A stretch of 64,000 bases of DNA from contig JAKUCV010002428.1 of assembly GCA_028386065.3 (NCBI GenBank), forward strand, positions 1 through 64,000, read 5' to 3'. Made by a program: the position numbers and the translations under genes. This stretch comes from Turnera subulata (taxonomy: Eukaryota > Streptophyta > Magnoliopsida > Malpighiales > Passifloraceae). Of the stretch, positions 22,298 to 35,399 are shown piece after piece (positions within the stretch are counted from its first letter, which is position 1; each line of letters begins with the position of its first letter). The notes beneath the pieces were generated by a model, which was not told the DNA's origin, did no database searches, and was given only the letters and a program-made list of their open reading frames with translations.

Positions 22298-24949
22298 TAA
22301 AGCGCCCCGACCCGTATTTACCGTAACACAGTAAACACGTGCCGAAACTATTCTTATTGATAGGGAATACAGTACAACAACCCGTATGTACAACTGGAAA
22401 ACAAATACAACAACCGTCACCCAACACGGGGACCATTATTCAGCAGCTCACAGCTCGTAATATATAACAGCAGCAGAGAAAAGAGCAACAGAGGCAAAGT
22501 GACAAACAACCTCAAAGTCATATGAATATTCGGAGTCAGGTGGAGAAGAAAGCACCAGCTATCGAACGTCGTACCTGAACTACGAAACAACTTAACCTAC
22601 GGGATGAAACCCCGCAGGCGAGGGGTGAGTCCGAAGTGCTCACCGATGAAGGATAAACAGTGATATGCAGGCAACTGTAATACAGTAAAGAAATCACAGG
22701 CAAACAATTATACAAACCAAACAAGACTGACCCAAGACCAAAAGAATATTTATTATTATTCCAATTTTATCTTCCGAGCCCCCGTCACTGGACAAGTTAG
22801 GGTTGTACCAGGTTATCAATTAATTCCGGATGCCAGGTCAAAGAACCATACCATATCTTACTATACCGGGACCACGTCCCAAAACCGGATATTTGGTATA
22901 TCCAAACCACTGGGTATTCGGTATACCTCAACCACAGGCATCAACATGCCAACCGGATATTCGGTATATCCGAACCACTGGGTATTTGGTATACCCCAAC
23001 CACAGGCATCAACATGCCAACCAAACCAAGTAACCGACCATAGCATCCCAAAATTAATTTTCAAACCATCGGGTCGTACCACTACTTTCCACATGACAAT
23101 TATATCATCATCTCATATCAATTCCAACTTTTAATTTCCAATTTCCATTTCTCAACTATCCACAGTCAATAGTTCAACATCAAACTCAGCATAATATCCA
23201 CAGAATCAATATCACAGTCCAAAAACACAACAGCAATAATCACAGCAATCGATAACCAGTAGTGAATATCTCAGCAGTTCAATCAAACAACAAAGCACAC
23301 AAGTATTACAGGCAACATAACAAAGGTTATCCATCCTCACCTTAGCCGATTATCAATTATGGAATTGCCCAACAGATTCCAAGTTCGGTTCCTCAGCAAA
23401 TTGCTCGTTATCAACTCCTATATCAATCAAATAATATGCACACATAAGATGATATGCAAATGCCTTGCTAATACTGTGTATCGGAAAATAAATATAAACT
23501 CGGCTCGGTTACTTCCCCGGTTAATTCCCATTATCATCATCATTCACTAGTTATTTCAAGGTGTCAAAATACCTTCCTATACTTAGACTTATACCCGGAT
23601 ATTATTCCGGTATTTTATTACCCTGATAATACCCTTTCTATTTATTTCATAAGTATGTACTTTCCAAAATAGTCTTTACTTACCATATATATATTCCCAA
23701 CATAATTCCAATTAAATCATGTATATATACATATATATTTTTTACCAAAAATTATTTAGTTTCAGAAACAATTTTTAAAACCAGATTCTATATTTTTTTT
23801 TCTTTCTTTTTTTTTTTATTTCAGGACTGGGCCAAGTCCAAGCCCAGACCAAGGCCCAAGCTAGAGCCTAGGCACGCACAGGACCAGCCCAGACCCATCA
23901 AGCCCACACAAGATTCAAAACCCAACTCTTCCTAGCTCGGCCCGGCCCGCGAGACTCAACCCACAAGCATCCGGGTTGCGGGTCGACCCGCCTCAAATGG
24001 GTCACCATTGACCCGTGGATCTGCTCACCTCGGGCTACAGGTGACGCTAACGGCGAGGCGACGAAGGAGCGATGAACAGGACGAGCGATGGCGAGGAAGG
24101 CGCGGCTTAGAACGGCGACTTGACGACGTAGAGGAGCGCGACCGGAGCAAGGAGGAGGCGGCTTTGGTGTCGGTGGTCACGGGACGAAGGAGACGGGCTC
24201 GATGGCTGCTCGTCGGGTTCGTCAGCGTCGGCGACGGCTCAGGTCACAGCGGCTTGGAGCGAGGAAGGAGGGGTTCAGGTGGCGACGATCGGCCGTGGCG
24301 GTGGTGACTTACGTCGGCGGCAGAAGGAAGAAGAAGAAAGGAAAAAGAAAATGGTTTTTGTGGGTTGCTCAAAACGGTGACGTGTGACTGTGTTGCCTTG
24401 TTTGTTGTTTTTTTTTTCCGGTTCTAGTTTTTCTACTGGATTTGTGTTTATGTTTGTAGCAGGAGATGAATAATGGGTTTCTATGTTTTGCCGGGTGAAG
24501 CTGGTGATGATGGTGCACTTGGAAGCAGAAAAGAACGAGGTTAAATAGGCAGCAAAAGTGACTGGTATATCACAAGTATAACAGGTAGTTCACAGGCTGA
24601 ATAGGGGCAGGCGGCTGATAATTGAGCTTCAATTATGCAGTTACTATGCTGCATGTGAATTGTGACCCGCCTGGACCAGAAAATATCCAATATACCCACT
24701 TACCTTTATTTCTAGTCCGTTAACTCAAGGATAAACCCGGCTTTTCTGAAGATTCCTGGACCCGAAAAATTCCAACTTTGGTCCGTAAAATCTGTGGAAA
24801 AATCCCAAACGTGGGACAAGGCTCGGTTTCGGAATCCAATGCTCGATTTACCATAATTTAATTACCCAAGATTAAAAATCAATGGTAAATTACTGTAAAA
24901 TTACTTAAACAGTCCCGGTAAAAATAAAATTTTTGCCTGGGCTGTTACA
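22298..24949 (-). mobile_element. 3' LTR of the Tekay-like element (left)
   Basis: It lacks about 85 bp present in the right LTR (junction near 22525). It holds two tandem units of about 68 bp (22887-23020) built from short palindromes such as GGATATTTGGTATATCC, the hairpin at 22624-22644, and a GC-rich block at 24000-24320 with long frames that recur mutated in the right LTR and are not genes. Confidence 0.9.
22624..22644 (-). promoter_or_regulatory. LTR hairpin GGTGAG-N9-CTCACC
   Basis: Six-base perfect stem with loop CACTTCGGA on the minus strand. The same 21 bases occur in the right LTR (30151-30171) and in the solo LTR at 47731-47751. See findings. Confidence 0.7.
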
Positions 24950-24984
24950 GCCTACCCACCTTAAAAAAATTTCGTCCCCGAAAT

Positions 24985-27900
24985 TCACTCCGATGCTGTG
25001 AACAAGTGCAGATACTGTGTACGCATATGCTCCTCGACTTCCCACGTAGACTCGTTCACAGAGTGCTTGCTCCACTTAACCTTAACCATCGAAATGACTC
25101 TGTTCCTCAACTGTCTGACCTCCCGGGCAAGAATCTGCTCTGGCGACTCTGTACACGTAAGATCCTCTGCGACCTCAACATCCGCTGTAGTAACCACATG
25201 GCTCGGATCTGATCTGTACCTCCTCAACATGGAGACATGGAACACGTCGTTAATCCGTGACAACTCCTCTGGCAAAGATAATCTGTACGCCAAGGGTCCA
25301 ACCCTTTCCACGATCTCATACGGCTCGATGTACCTGGGACTCAGCTTCCCTCTTTTCCCGAATCTGATTACACCCTTCCAAGGTGCAACTCGGAGGAAAA
25401 CTCTTTCTCCCACCTGGTACTCTATCTCACGTCGATGCTTATCGGTATAACTCTTCTCTCGGTCCTGTGCTGCTTTCATACTCTGTCTAACTGTCTGAAT
25501 CTTGTCAACTGTCTGCTTGACCATTTATTGACCAACGATCAAACGAAGACCTTCTTCATCCCAACAAACTGGACTTCGGCATTTCCTTCCGTAAAGAGCT
25601 TCAAACGGTGGCATGCCAATACTGGAATGATAACTGTTGTTGTAGGCAAACTCTGCTAAAGGCAAATACTGGTCCCAACTCCCACTGAAGTTAAAAGCAC
25701 AAGCCCCTAGCATGTCTTCCAATGTCTGAATAGTCCTCTCTAACTGTCCGTCTGTCTGAGGATGAAAAGCGGTACTGAAACTCAGCTTCGTACCAAAAGC
25801 TGTTTGCAGACTCTTCCAAAACCGTGATGTGAACCTCAGATCTCTGTCTGAGACTATGGACTTAGGAATTCCATGTAGCCTCATAATCTCTGCAACATAC
25901 TATTTCGCCAACTTAACCAAGGTGTCTGTCTGTCGAATGGGAAGAAAATGGGCTGACTTTGTAAGTCGGTCAACGATAACCCAGATAGCATCATGCAGTC
26001 TCTGAGTCAACGGTAATCTGACCACAAAATCCACAGTGATCATCTCCCATTTCCATTCTGGCACTGTCAAAGATCTCATCTTTCCAGTTGGAGCCTGATG
26101 CTCAGCTTTCACTTACTGGCAGGTGATACACTTAGCAACATACTCTGCTACATCTTTCTTCATGCGCGGCCACCAGAAATGACTCCTCAAATTCTGATAC
26201 ATCTTGGTGCTCCCGAGATGCATGGAAAACGGTGTCATATGTCCTTTTTCCATAATCTGACTACGTAGGTCACCAACACTGGGTATACATAGATGTTTTC
26301 CCAGCAGTAGTGCACTATCCTCAGCTATGCAAAACTTATCTTCCTTTCCACTGCGGACTGCTTCCTTCAGCTTTATCAGGTCGGGATCTCCATCTTGTAG
26401 TTCCACAATCCAGCCCCTCAGGTTAGACTTGACTTCAATATGTGTCAACAAAGCTCCTGTCTCATCAACTGACAATTCAACTCCCATCTTCCTTAACTCG
26501 ATAAGGGAGGACATCGAGTAGGTCGTGGAAGCATCTTCTGGTTGTCTCCGGCTCAAGGCATCAGCTACGACATTAGCTTTTCCAGGGTGATACTCAATAG
26601 TACAATCATAATCATTCAGCAACTCAACCCAACGTCTCTGTCGCAGGTTAAGCTCCTTCTGAGTCATGATGTACTTGAGACTCTTATGATCTGTGAAAAT
26701 CCGGCATCTCTCTCCAAACAGATAATGTCGCCAAATCTTCAAAGCAAGGATTACTGCGGCCATCTCTAGATCATGTTTCGGATAATTCTTCTTATGCGGT
26801 CTCATCTGTCTCGAAGCATAAGCAATCACTCAGCCTTCTTGCATCAGAAATGCTCCCAAACCAAGACCTGAAGCGTCACAAAACAACACATACTCCACTC
26901 CTGGCTTGGGTAATGTCAAAACTGGCGCTGATGTTAGCTTCTTCTTTAGTTCATCAAAACTTTTCTGGCAGGCAGCACTCCAAACAAATGCTTGATCTTT
27001 CTTCAACAGCTTGGTCATAGGACTAGCTATCAAAGAAAAACCCTCGATGAATCTCCGGTAATATCCTGCAAGGCCAAGAAAACTTCTGACTTCTGGTACC
27101 AACTTGGGTGGCTCCCACTCTAGAATAAATTTTACTTTAGCAGGGTCAACCTTAATCCCATCCCCGGATACAACATGTCCAAGGAATGCAACTTCTTCAA
27201 GCCAGAACTCGCACTTGCTGAACTTGGCATACAACTCTTTCTATCTCAACCTTTGTAGTACTACCCTCAGATGCTCTTCATGTTCTTCCCTGTTCTTGGA
27301 GTATATCAGAATATCGTCGATGAAGACTACCACAAACTTATCCAAGAACTCGTTCAGGACCAAGTGCATCAAGCACATGAAAACTGCAGGTGCATTGGTC
27401 AAGCCAAAAGGAACAACTGTGAACTCAAAGTGTCCATACCGAGTTTGGAAGGCTGTCTTCGGTATGTCCTTCTCTGCAATCTTGACTTGGTGATATCCAG
27501 ACCGAAGATCAATCTTAGAAAACACGGTAGCTCCCTGTAACTGATCAAAAAGATCATCAATTCTGGGAAGCGGATACTTGTTCTTCACCGTCACTTTGTT
27601 CAACTGTCGGTAGTCCACACACAGTCGCAAACTGCCATCTTTCTTCTTCACAAACAGAACTGGTGATTCCCTGGGTGATGTACTAGGCCTGATGAAACCT
27701 TTCTCTAACAGCTCATCCAATTGTTTCTTTAATTCCTGGAGTTCTATCGGCGCCATCCGGTACGGTGCCATCGAAATTGGTGTCACTCCAGGCATCAAGT
27801 CGATAGTGTACTCAACTTCCCTGTCAGGTGGCAATCCCAGTAAATCCTCCGGAAATACATCTGGAAACTCTCTGACAACTATGATGTCCCCCAAAATCGG

Positions 27901-29616
27901 AGTCTGAACTTCTTCACCCTTGACATGGGTCAGCAAAGCATCTGAATCCAACGGCTTCATCCCAACATCCTGATTAGCTGAGATACTCCATGTAGTAGCA
28001 GCTCTCCCAATACCTGTCAACAAAACCTTATGTCCACCATCGGAAGTCAACAGCACTTTCTTGGTCCGACAGTTCACCATAGCACTATACTTGGACAACC
28101 AATCCATTCCCAGAATGATATCGAAATCTTCCATGTTCATCACAACCAACCGTGCATGAAAAACCTCATTATCGTACGAAAGAGAAACGTCTCTGCACAC
28201 ATGGGTTATTCTGACCACTATACCCGCAGGTAACTTAACCCTCATCGGACAAGTTAAATTCTCTTCCGTACAGTTATGTTGTATTGCAAAACTTTGCGCG
28301 ACAAAAGAATGCGTAGCAACAGGATCAATCAAAGTATATGCAGTACTACCAAAGACTGTAAAAGTACCTGCTATGACATCGACATTCTCTGGATCCTCTT
28401 CTGCGGTGATAACAAATGCTCTCGGCACAGCTGCACTCTGATTCATGGCTGACTGGGTCCTACCAGGAACAACTCCACGTCCTCGGCCTCGGCCAACTCT
28501 AGAACCACTAGGAACATTGGCAACTGAAGCTTGCACCGTCTGAGTAGGTGCTGTACCTCCAGATCTTCCCAACTTGGGACAAGCATATCGGTAATGCCCA
28601 ACTTCGTTACACTCATAGCACCTCACCTAAGACAGAGGAAGTCTCGGGCGAGTATCCCCAGATGATGTCCCTCCAGACTGAGTCCAAGAACTACCTCGGA
28701 TGTAGGTATTGTTGTTCCATCCACGTCCCTGACCCACTGGCATAGAGTGGCTCTGTCCATACCCTGATCGGTTAGCAGGTGTCTGGAACCTCTTGTTTTG
28801 TCCCCTAGAAGTCTGTGCAGCTTGTCTCTTGCGGATCTCTTGTTGCTCTTTCTCATTATTCAGCCAAATAATCTCAGCTCTCAAGGTATCTGTCAGCATG
28901 TCCTGGTAAGTCTCATAGACCTTGCATCCCATGACTGTCTGTATGCCAGATCGAAGACCATCCCAGAAACGTTTACATCTAGCCTCCGGAGTAGCTACAA
29001 ACTCACTGGCATAAATGGATAAGCGGTTGAACTTGATCTCATAATCATTAACCGTCTGATCTGGTCCCTATTGCAGTCCCAGAAACTCTCGTCTCAGCTA
29101 ATCCTGGTATGCCTCAGAAACAAACTTCCTTCGGAACATGCTCATGAACTGATTCCACGGCATAGTGATAGGCGTCGGCGAATCCCTGGTGGTAGACTCC
29201 CACCAAGCAACGGCATCGCCTCGGAACATGGCAGCGGCGTATCTAGCCCACCTGTCATTCCTGCATGTCAGCCTCAGCATAACCGTGTTCTTCTGTCTGA
29301 GCCATCGGTCAGCATCCTGTGGTGTAGTGACACCAGTGAAAACCTCAGCCCCAAGCTTTTACAGCTTCCTATCCACTGGATCCTCAACAGGTCCCTGGTT
29401 TTCCTGTTCCCGAGCTTCCATAGCGTCGATACGGGCATCTCTAGCATCTTGCCTTTGCAGAATCTGAGTTACCACGTTTAACATCTGCGTAGAGTCTCCC
29501 AAAGAAACATTCACAGGGTGTTCCGGACCTCCCGCAACTTGCTGCGGTTGATCCACCGATACCTGATCATCATCTAGGTGAATTCCAGCAAGTTGATTCC
29601 CTCCAACCGGATCCAT
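24985..29616 (-). pseudogene. Tekay-like Gag-Pol polyprotein, 1543 codons, broken only by stops
   Basis: One continuous frame from ATG 29616 to a TGA at 24985. Order: gag (AAMFRGDAVAWWEST), zinc knuckle [14 protein letters not shown] (about 28620), protease ([12 protein letters not shown], where valine replaces the usual active-site glycine), reverse transcriptase ([20 protein letters not shown], active site [13 protein letters not shown]), RNase H ([17 protein letters not shown], then [20 protein letters not shown]), integrase (H...CITCQ zinc finger, [43 protein letters not shown]), and a chromodomain-like tail ([14 protein letters not shown]...ESTWEVEE). Nine premature stops lie at 29359, 29098, 29068, 28627, 27241, 26830, 26113, 25900 and 25525. 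I see no frameshift. Confidence 0.92.
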
Positions 29617-29720
29617 TCGTACCTATATGAGAATGTATGTATGCATGTTATATCATGACAGATCTTATGCACAAACAAGCAATCATGCAATCACAATCAT
29701 GTCTCTAATGACCTACTGCC

Positions 29721-29733
29721 TGCTCCGCTACCA
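29721..29733 (-). other. Primer-binding site of the Tekay-like element
   Basis: The minus strand reads TGGTAGCGGAGCA, three bases after the LTR end. Similar to but not the same as the initiator tRNA-Met complement TGGTATCAGAGC. Confidence 0.75.
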
Positions 29734-29736
29734 AAC

Positions 29737-32478
29737 TGAAGCGCCCCGACCCGTATTTACCGTAACACAGTAAACTCATGTCGAAACTATTCTTATTGAT
29801 AGGGAATACAGTACAGCAACCCGTATGTACAACTGGAAAACAAATACAACAACCGTTACCCAACACGGGGACCATTATTCAGCAGCTCACAGCTCGTAAT
29901 ATATAACAGCAGCAGAGAAAAGAGCAACAGAGGCAGAGTGACAAACAGCCTCAAAGTCATATGAACCAGCTAACACAGCAGCGGAAATATAATACAGCAT
30001 CATAAGCAATAGAACAGCAGCGGAAGACTTTATGCACATGCAACGGAGGTATGGATCCGGAGTCAGATGGAGAAGAAAGCAGCAGCTATTGAACGTTGTA
30101 CCTGAACTACGAAACAACTTAACCTACGGGATGTAACCCCGCAGGCGAGGGGTGAGTCCGAAGTGCTCACCGACGAAGGATAAACAGTGATATGCAGGCA
30201 ACTGTAATACAGTAAAGAAATCACAGGCAAACAATTATACAAACCAAACAAGACTGACCCAAGACCAAAAGAATATTTATTATTATTCCAATTTTATCTT
30301 CCGGGCCCCCGTCACTGGACAAGTTAGGGTCGTACCAGGTTATCAATTAATTCCGGATGCCAGGTCAAAGAACCATACCATATCTTACTATACCGGGACA
30401 ACGTCCCAAAACCGGATATTTGGTATATCCAAACCACTGGGTATTCGGTATACCTCAACCACAGGCATCAACATGCCAACCGAATATTCGGTATATCCGA
30501 ACCACTGGGTATTTGGTATACCCCAACCACAGGCATCAACATGCCAACCAAACCAAGTAACCGACCATAGCATCCCAAAATTAATTTTCAAACCATCGGG
30601 TCGTACCACTACTTTCCACATGACAATTATATCATCATCTCATATCAATTCCAACTTTCAGTTTCCAATTTCCATTTCTCAATTATCCACAGTCAATAGT
30701 TCAACATCAAACTCAGCATAATATCCACAAAATCAATATCACAGTCCAAAAACACAACAGCAATAATCATAGCAATCGATAACCAGCAGTGAATATCTCA
30801 GCAGTTCAATCAAACAACAAAGCACACAAGTATTACAGGCAACATAACAAAGGTTATCCATCCTCACCTTAGCCGATTATCAATTATGGAATTGCCCAAC
30901 AGATTCCAAGTCCGGTTCCTCAGCAAATGGCTCGTTATCAACTCCTATATCAATCAAATAATATGCACACATAAGATGATATGCAAATGCCTTGCTAATA
31001 CTGTGTATCGGAAATTAAATATAAACTCGGCTCGGTTACTTCCCCGGTTAATTCCCATTATCATCATCATTCACCAGTTATTTCAAGGTGTCAAAATACC
31101 TTCCTATACTTAGACTTATACCCGGATATTATTCCGGTATTTTATTACCCTGATAATACCCTTTCCATTTATTTCATAAGTATGTACTTTCCAAAATAAT
31201 CTTTACTTACCATATATATATTCCCAAGATAATTCCAATTAAATCATGTATATATATATTTTTTTTCCAAAAATTATTTAGTTTCAGAAACAATTTTTAA
31301 AACCAGATTATATATTTTTTTCTTCTTTCTTTTTTTTTTTTATTTCTAGACTGGGCCAAGTCCAAGCCCAGCCCAAGGCCCAAGCTAGAGCTCAGGCGCG
31401 CACAGGACCAGCCCAGACCCATCAAGCCCACACAAGATTCAAAACCCAACTCATCTTAGCTCGGCCCGGCCCGCGAGACTCAACCCACAAGCATCCGGGT
31501 CGCGGGTCGACCCGCCTCAAATGGGTCACCATTGACCCGTGGATCTGCTCACCTCGGGCTGCAGGTGACGCTAACGGCGAGGCGACGAAGGAGCGATGGA
31601 CGGGACGACCGATGGCAAGGAAGGCGCGACTTAGAACGACGACTTGACGACGAAGAGGAGCGCGACCAGAGCAAGGAGGAGGCGGCTTTGGTGTCGGTGG
31701 TCACGGGACGAAGGAGACGGGCTCGATGGCTGCTCGTCGGGTTCGTTAGCGTCGGCGACGGCTCAGGTCGCAGCGGCTTGGAGCAAGGAAGGAGGGGTTC
31801 AGGTGGCGACTATCGGTCGTGGAGGTGGTGGCTCACGTCGGTGGCAGAAGGAAGAAGATGAAAGGAAAAAGAAAATGGTTTTTGTGGGTTGCTCAAAACG
31901 GTGACGTGTGAGTGTGTTGACTTGTTTGTTGTTTTTTCTTTGTTTTTCTGGTTCTAGTTTTTCTACTGGATTTGTGTTTATGTTTGTAGCAGGAGGTGAA
32001 TAATGGGTTTCTATGTTTTGCAGGGTGAAGCTGGTGATGATGGTGCACTTGGAAGCAGAAAAGAACGAGGTTAAATAGGCAGCATAAGTCATTGGTATAT
32101 CACAAGTATAACAGGTAGTTCACAGGCTGAATAGGGGAAGGCGGCTGATAATTGAGCTTCAATTATGCAGCTACTATGCTGCATGTGAAGTGTGACCCGC
32201 CTGGACCAGAAAATATCCAATATACCCACTTACCTTTATTTCTTGTCCGTTAACTTGAGGATAAACCCGACTTTTCTGAAGATTCCTGGACCCGAAAAAT
32301 TTCAACTTTGGTCCGTAAAATCCGCGGAAAAATCTCAAACGTGGGACAATGCTCGGTTTCGGAATCCAATGCTCGATTTACCATAATTTAATTACCCAAG
32401 ATTAAAATCAATGGTAAATTACTGTAAAATTACTTAAACAGTCCCGGTAAAAATGAAATTTTTACCTGGGCTGTTACA
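29737..32478 (-). mobile_element. 5' LTR of the Tekay-like element (right)
   Basis: 2742 bp, starting TGTAACAGCCCAGG at 32478 on the minus strand. It matches 22298-24949 throughout apart from small indels and the 85-bp segment missing on the left. Confidence 0.92.
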
Positions 32479-32599
32479 TCAACTACTCGAATTAATTTTT
32501 TAACTTTTAAAAATAAAATTGTAAAAATTAAAAGAGAAAAGGAAATAATTAGAAGATCATTATTTATTTTATTATTTTATTTTGAAATTTTAAAAATTA

Positions 32600-32811
32600 T
32601 AAAATGAAAAATAGGAATAAAAAATAAATAATTCCAAACTAACTGGCCCCGTAGACACGTGTCACTTTCCTATTGGTTTACCTATTATAACAGGTCATCT
32701 GGACAACATTGATCAATTTTGAACAGGTTGGGGGACACAGTTTTTGAAATTGAAGGAGGGGGATGAACGTTGAAATATACAAAGTGAAAGGATATAGTTT
32801 GTCATTTAACC
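32600..32811 (-). repeat. Right terminal inverted repeat of the Mutator-type element
   Basis: Reverse complement of 12984-13195. Directly followed by the TSD ATATAAATA. Confidence 0.85.
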
Positions 32812-33310
32812 CATATAAATATGGTGCTGCATCTTCTTCTCATAATACTATGCCATTCAAACAAGCCATGCCATATGTTCACAACACTAGATCACAAGCT
32901 CATCTTGATATAACTTATGCTCAATATGCAAATAAGAGAAGATCTTATAGTTCATATGCCTACAGTGGAAGACCGCAAACCAGATTATTTGCTCACAATG
33001 TAAGATCATATGGTTATAATGCTAGACTACAAGCATATAGAGCTAGACCGTTCTTTCACAATATGAATGCATATACTCATGTTGGTAGAAGACATTATTA
33101 AAATGAAAGAACATTTTTGCTTATGACAACTTTGTTAGAGGTTAACCATCTTATAGTCCATTGATTACATGTCTTTTTTCTAGAAATATGGCCATGGTAT
33201 TGGTGCATCCTTGTTTATACAAAGGTATTGCCACAATAATTATATTTGAGGTTCTAAAAGGTACTATGACTAAAGACCCAAGATAGAAAACTTGATTCAT
33301 GTTTGCAGGT
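32812..33310 (+). pseudogene. SIRE-like copia gag, third part
   Basis: An open stretch (to 33101) reads YKYGAASSSHNTMPFKQAMP and so on, rich in Tyr, Arg, His and Ala. It resumes the outer gag right after the Mutator-type insertion. Further on, a reading like KGTMTKDPR-stop-KT-stop-FMFAG aligns with the GPKKIWVPKS..-type end of SIRE gag. Stops are present. Nothing recognisable of the outer protease-pol follows. Confidence 0.5.
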
Positions 33311-33929
33311 AAGCAAGGATAACATGTGTTTGAAGAAATGTCAAAAATGTTAAAATACTCATCCTTGATTGGTTTAAACCTTTCTGTATCCTTTTAATTG
33401 TGCTTTTTATGCTTATTTGTTGCATAATTTGTTGTTTTATACATCTTGCACTTATGCATTATATACATGGGCAATATTGAAAAACACATTTGGGAAGGCT
33501 CTTGAGCTTCCTAATTCGAATTGGTCGCAAAAGGAGTTGATTTTGCATAAAGTCATAATTTGGTAGAGAGGCTCTTACACAAATATTGCAACCCGAACGG
33601 ATTAAAAGGAATCAATTCAAAATTTAGTACAAAGGCACTTACATAAATGTTGCAACAGGAGAGGAGCAAGTGGAATCAATTCAAAATTTAGTAGAAAGGC
33701 TCTTATAGAAATGTTGAAACTTGAGAGTACCCAAATCTTTTGGTAGATTTTGAATTCAAAATTCATTCTTTATTATTATGAAAAGAACACAAAAAAGAAT
33801 GGGGGTGAAACTTACAGTTTCCAACACACCCAATTCTTTCTCTTACTCGAAACCCATTTTCTAGTTTCTTCTTTCTCAAAACCTAATTTACTTTTCTCTA
33901 TCTCTTTCTCCAAACACTCCTCAAATCAA
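33311..33929. other. Non-coding stretch with a three-unit tandem repeat
   Basis: Apart from the 64-bp repeat at 33555-33746 I see no gene. The pyrimidine-rich tract at 33830-33920 precedes the MuDR-type reading and may be its former leader. Confidence 0.4.
33555..33746. repeat. Degenerate 64-bp tandem repeat, three units
   Basis: Units start at 33555, 33619 and 33683 with A(T/A)AATTT(G/A)GTA, and share GGC(T/A)CTTA and AAAT(A/G)TTG. Confidence 0.8.
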
Positions 33930-35155
33930 TGAAGGTGTAGATGGGATTGATAGTGTTGAAGATGAAGAGGTTTCTAACATTGCAGATGACTCAAACTTTG
34001 AAAAATTTGGATATTTCATTATTAATGGAAACATTTTTGAAAGACAAGTTTATGGTGAAGTTGGAAACGACACGTCACATCCACTAGAATCTGATCCAAT
34101 GACATAAGACCAGAGCCTAGAAGCACATCCACCTAATCAGCTGCAACCAACACACGCCTAATACAATATTGAATCTAGTTGCAATAGAACCGAATCAAGA
34201 GTAACCTCAACTGATCCTTGAAATGGTTGAACCCAACCCGCATGCAACAGCCTTTCAACATAAATTTTTTATGAGTGCATATGAATGAAATTCCAGAAGA
34301 TGAGATTTGTCTATCAGACCAACTTTGAACTCCACTTGGATTAGATAATGAAGGGTGGCCATACAGACATCCTCAATTTGACCCTGAAGCATATGTGGAT
34401 AGTCAACGTTTCAAATTGGTCATGTAGTTTAGAGAATACCAAGAATTCAAGGCGGCCATCTTAGTGTACAAGCTGAAGAATGGATTTTAGTTGAGGTATA
34501 TTTTCAACCAGTCTAGAAGATAGAGGTAAAAATGCCTAGAGGGATGCAAATGGCATATATATGCATTGGTACGGCAGAATGAGTACACTATGGTATTTCG
34601 GACTCTGGTAGATATTCATTCTTGTATAAGGGCTAAGGGTACCATACAAGTTAGTGCTAGAAGGATCTCCTAAAAGTACTTGGATAAATTTAAAAGGGTT
34701 CCAAAAAAGAATGCAAAAAATATCAAAGAAGAGGTTCGGGAGGACTATCAGGTAAACATTTCATTAACGAAAGCCTATAGAGCCAAGAATTTTGCAAAAG
34801 AAGCCATTTCTGGAATTGAAACTGAGCAATACGAACGTTGTCGAAACTATTGCAAATAGCTTGTAAGGGCTAATCCATGGACTTTTTCTTGGGTTTATGT
34901 GGATAAGCCCATACCTAATTTCAAGAGACTATATGTTTGCCTCGATTCTTACAAGAAGGAATTCAAATAATTTTGTCGTTCTATTATCAGCTTGACATCC
35001 GTTGGGAATGACGAGAATAACCACATGTATCCAATTGCCTTTGCTCGTTGAAACAGAGAGCAAAATATTCATGATCATGGTTCCTACAAAATTTTGTGCG
35101 TAACATTGGTTATGTAGATGAACATGGATGGAATTTTATTTCTGACCAACAAAAA
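33930..35155 (+). pseudogene. MuDR-type (MULE) transposase, exon part 1
   Basis: With stops and frame changes the plus strand reads an acidic N-terminus (GIDSVEDEEVSNIADDS), the MuDR DNA-binding region (FREYQEFKAAILVYKLKNGF, then KCLEGCKWHIYAL), and the start of the DDE core (AYRAKNFAKEAISG, RLYVCLDSYKKEFK, NHMYPIAFA, DEHGWNFISDQQK). The block with the first catalytic aspartate (VDG...) is missing between CRS and LTSVG, a small internal deletion. The reading ends on QQK at an apparent GT splice donor and continues at 40744 with GLVPALEALVPEGH. At least six in-frame stops make it dead. Confidence 0.82.
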
Positions 35156-35191
35156 GTAAGCTCAAAATTTCTCCCAATTTATTGTTTACTT

Positions 35192-35399
35192 TGTTATAAA
35201 TAATATGGAGATGAAGATGTAATGGGGAGGAAGAAGATGATCTGCCATGGCCGAGAACTAGACGGCGATAACTCATCAACTCATTTTTATTCTGTGTAGT
35301 ATTGCTTATTTATAGTATAATACATGGGGGAGGAGACAAAACTAGGTTAGGTATAAGTCATTGACATTCACATTCTTTATTTTATAACACTCTCCCTTG
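35192..35399 (-). mobile_element. Left LTR of the rearranged copia element
   Basis: Nearly the same as 40483-40680. On the minus strand it is preceded by the polypurine tract AAGGGAGAG. Confidence 0.9.

Larger units (their letters stand above)
22298..32478 (-). mobile_element. Tekay/Del-like Ty3/gypsy chromovirus, minus strand
   Basis: TSD TCAAC at 22293-22297 and 32479-32483. LTRs 22298-24949 and 29737-32478 start TGTAACAGCCC on the minus strand and end GGGGCGCTTCA (TTTA in the left copy). The interior encodes one gag-pol polyprotein with a C-terminal chromodomain-like tail. Primer site TGGTAGCGGAGCA; polypurine AAGGTGGGTAGGC. It sits inside the Mutator-type element. The long LTRs (about 2.7 kb) and chromodomain fit the Tekay/Del clade. 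Confidence 0.92.
12984..32811. mobile_element. Non-autonomous Mutator-type transposon, enlarged by nested elements
   Basis: Terminal inverted repeats: 12984 reads GATTAAATAACAAATTATG, and the reverse complement from 32811 reads GGTTAAATGACAAACTATA. The match continues for about 210 bp at roughly 80% by eye. Flanks carry ATATAAATA at 12975-12983 and 32813-32821, the 9-bp target-site duplication typical of Mutator elements. Without the two nested LTR elements only about 2.0 kb remains (12984-13682, 21356-22292, 32484-32811), with no transposase. It interrupts the SIRE-like gag. Confidence 0.85.

Noticed and set aside
24008..24307. 99-codon Arg/Gly-rich ORF and its partner at 31532-31861
   Set aside because: Both are the same GC-rich part of the two Tekay LTRs, read opposite to the element, with differences typical of drift. 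Not genes.
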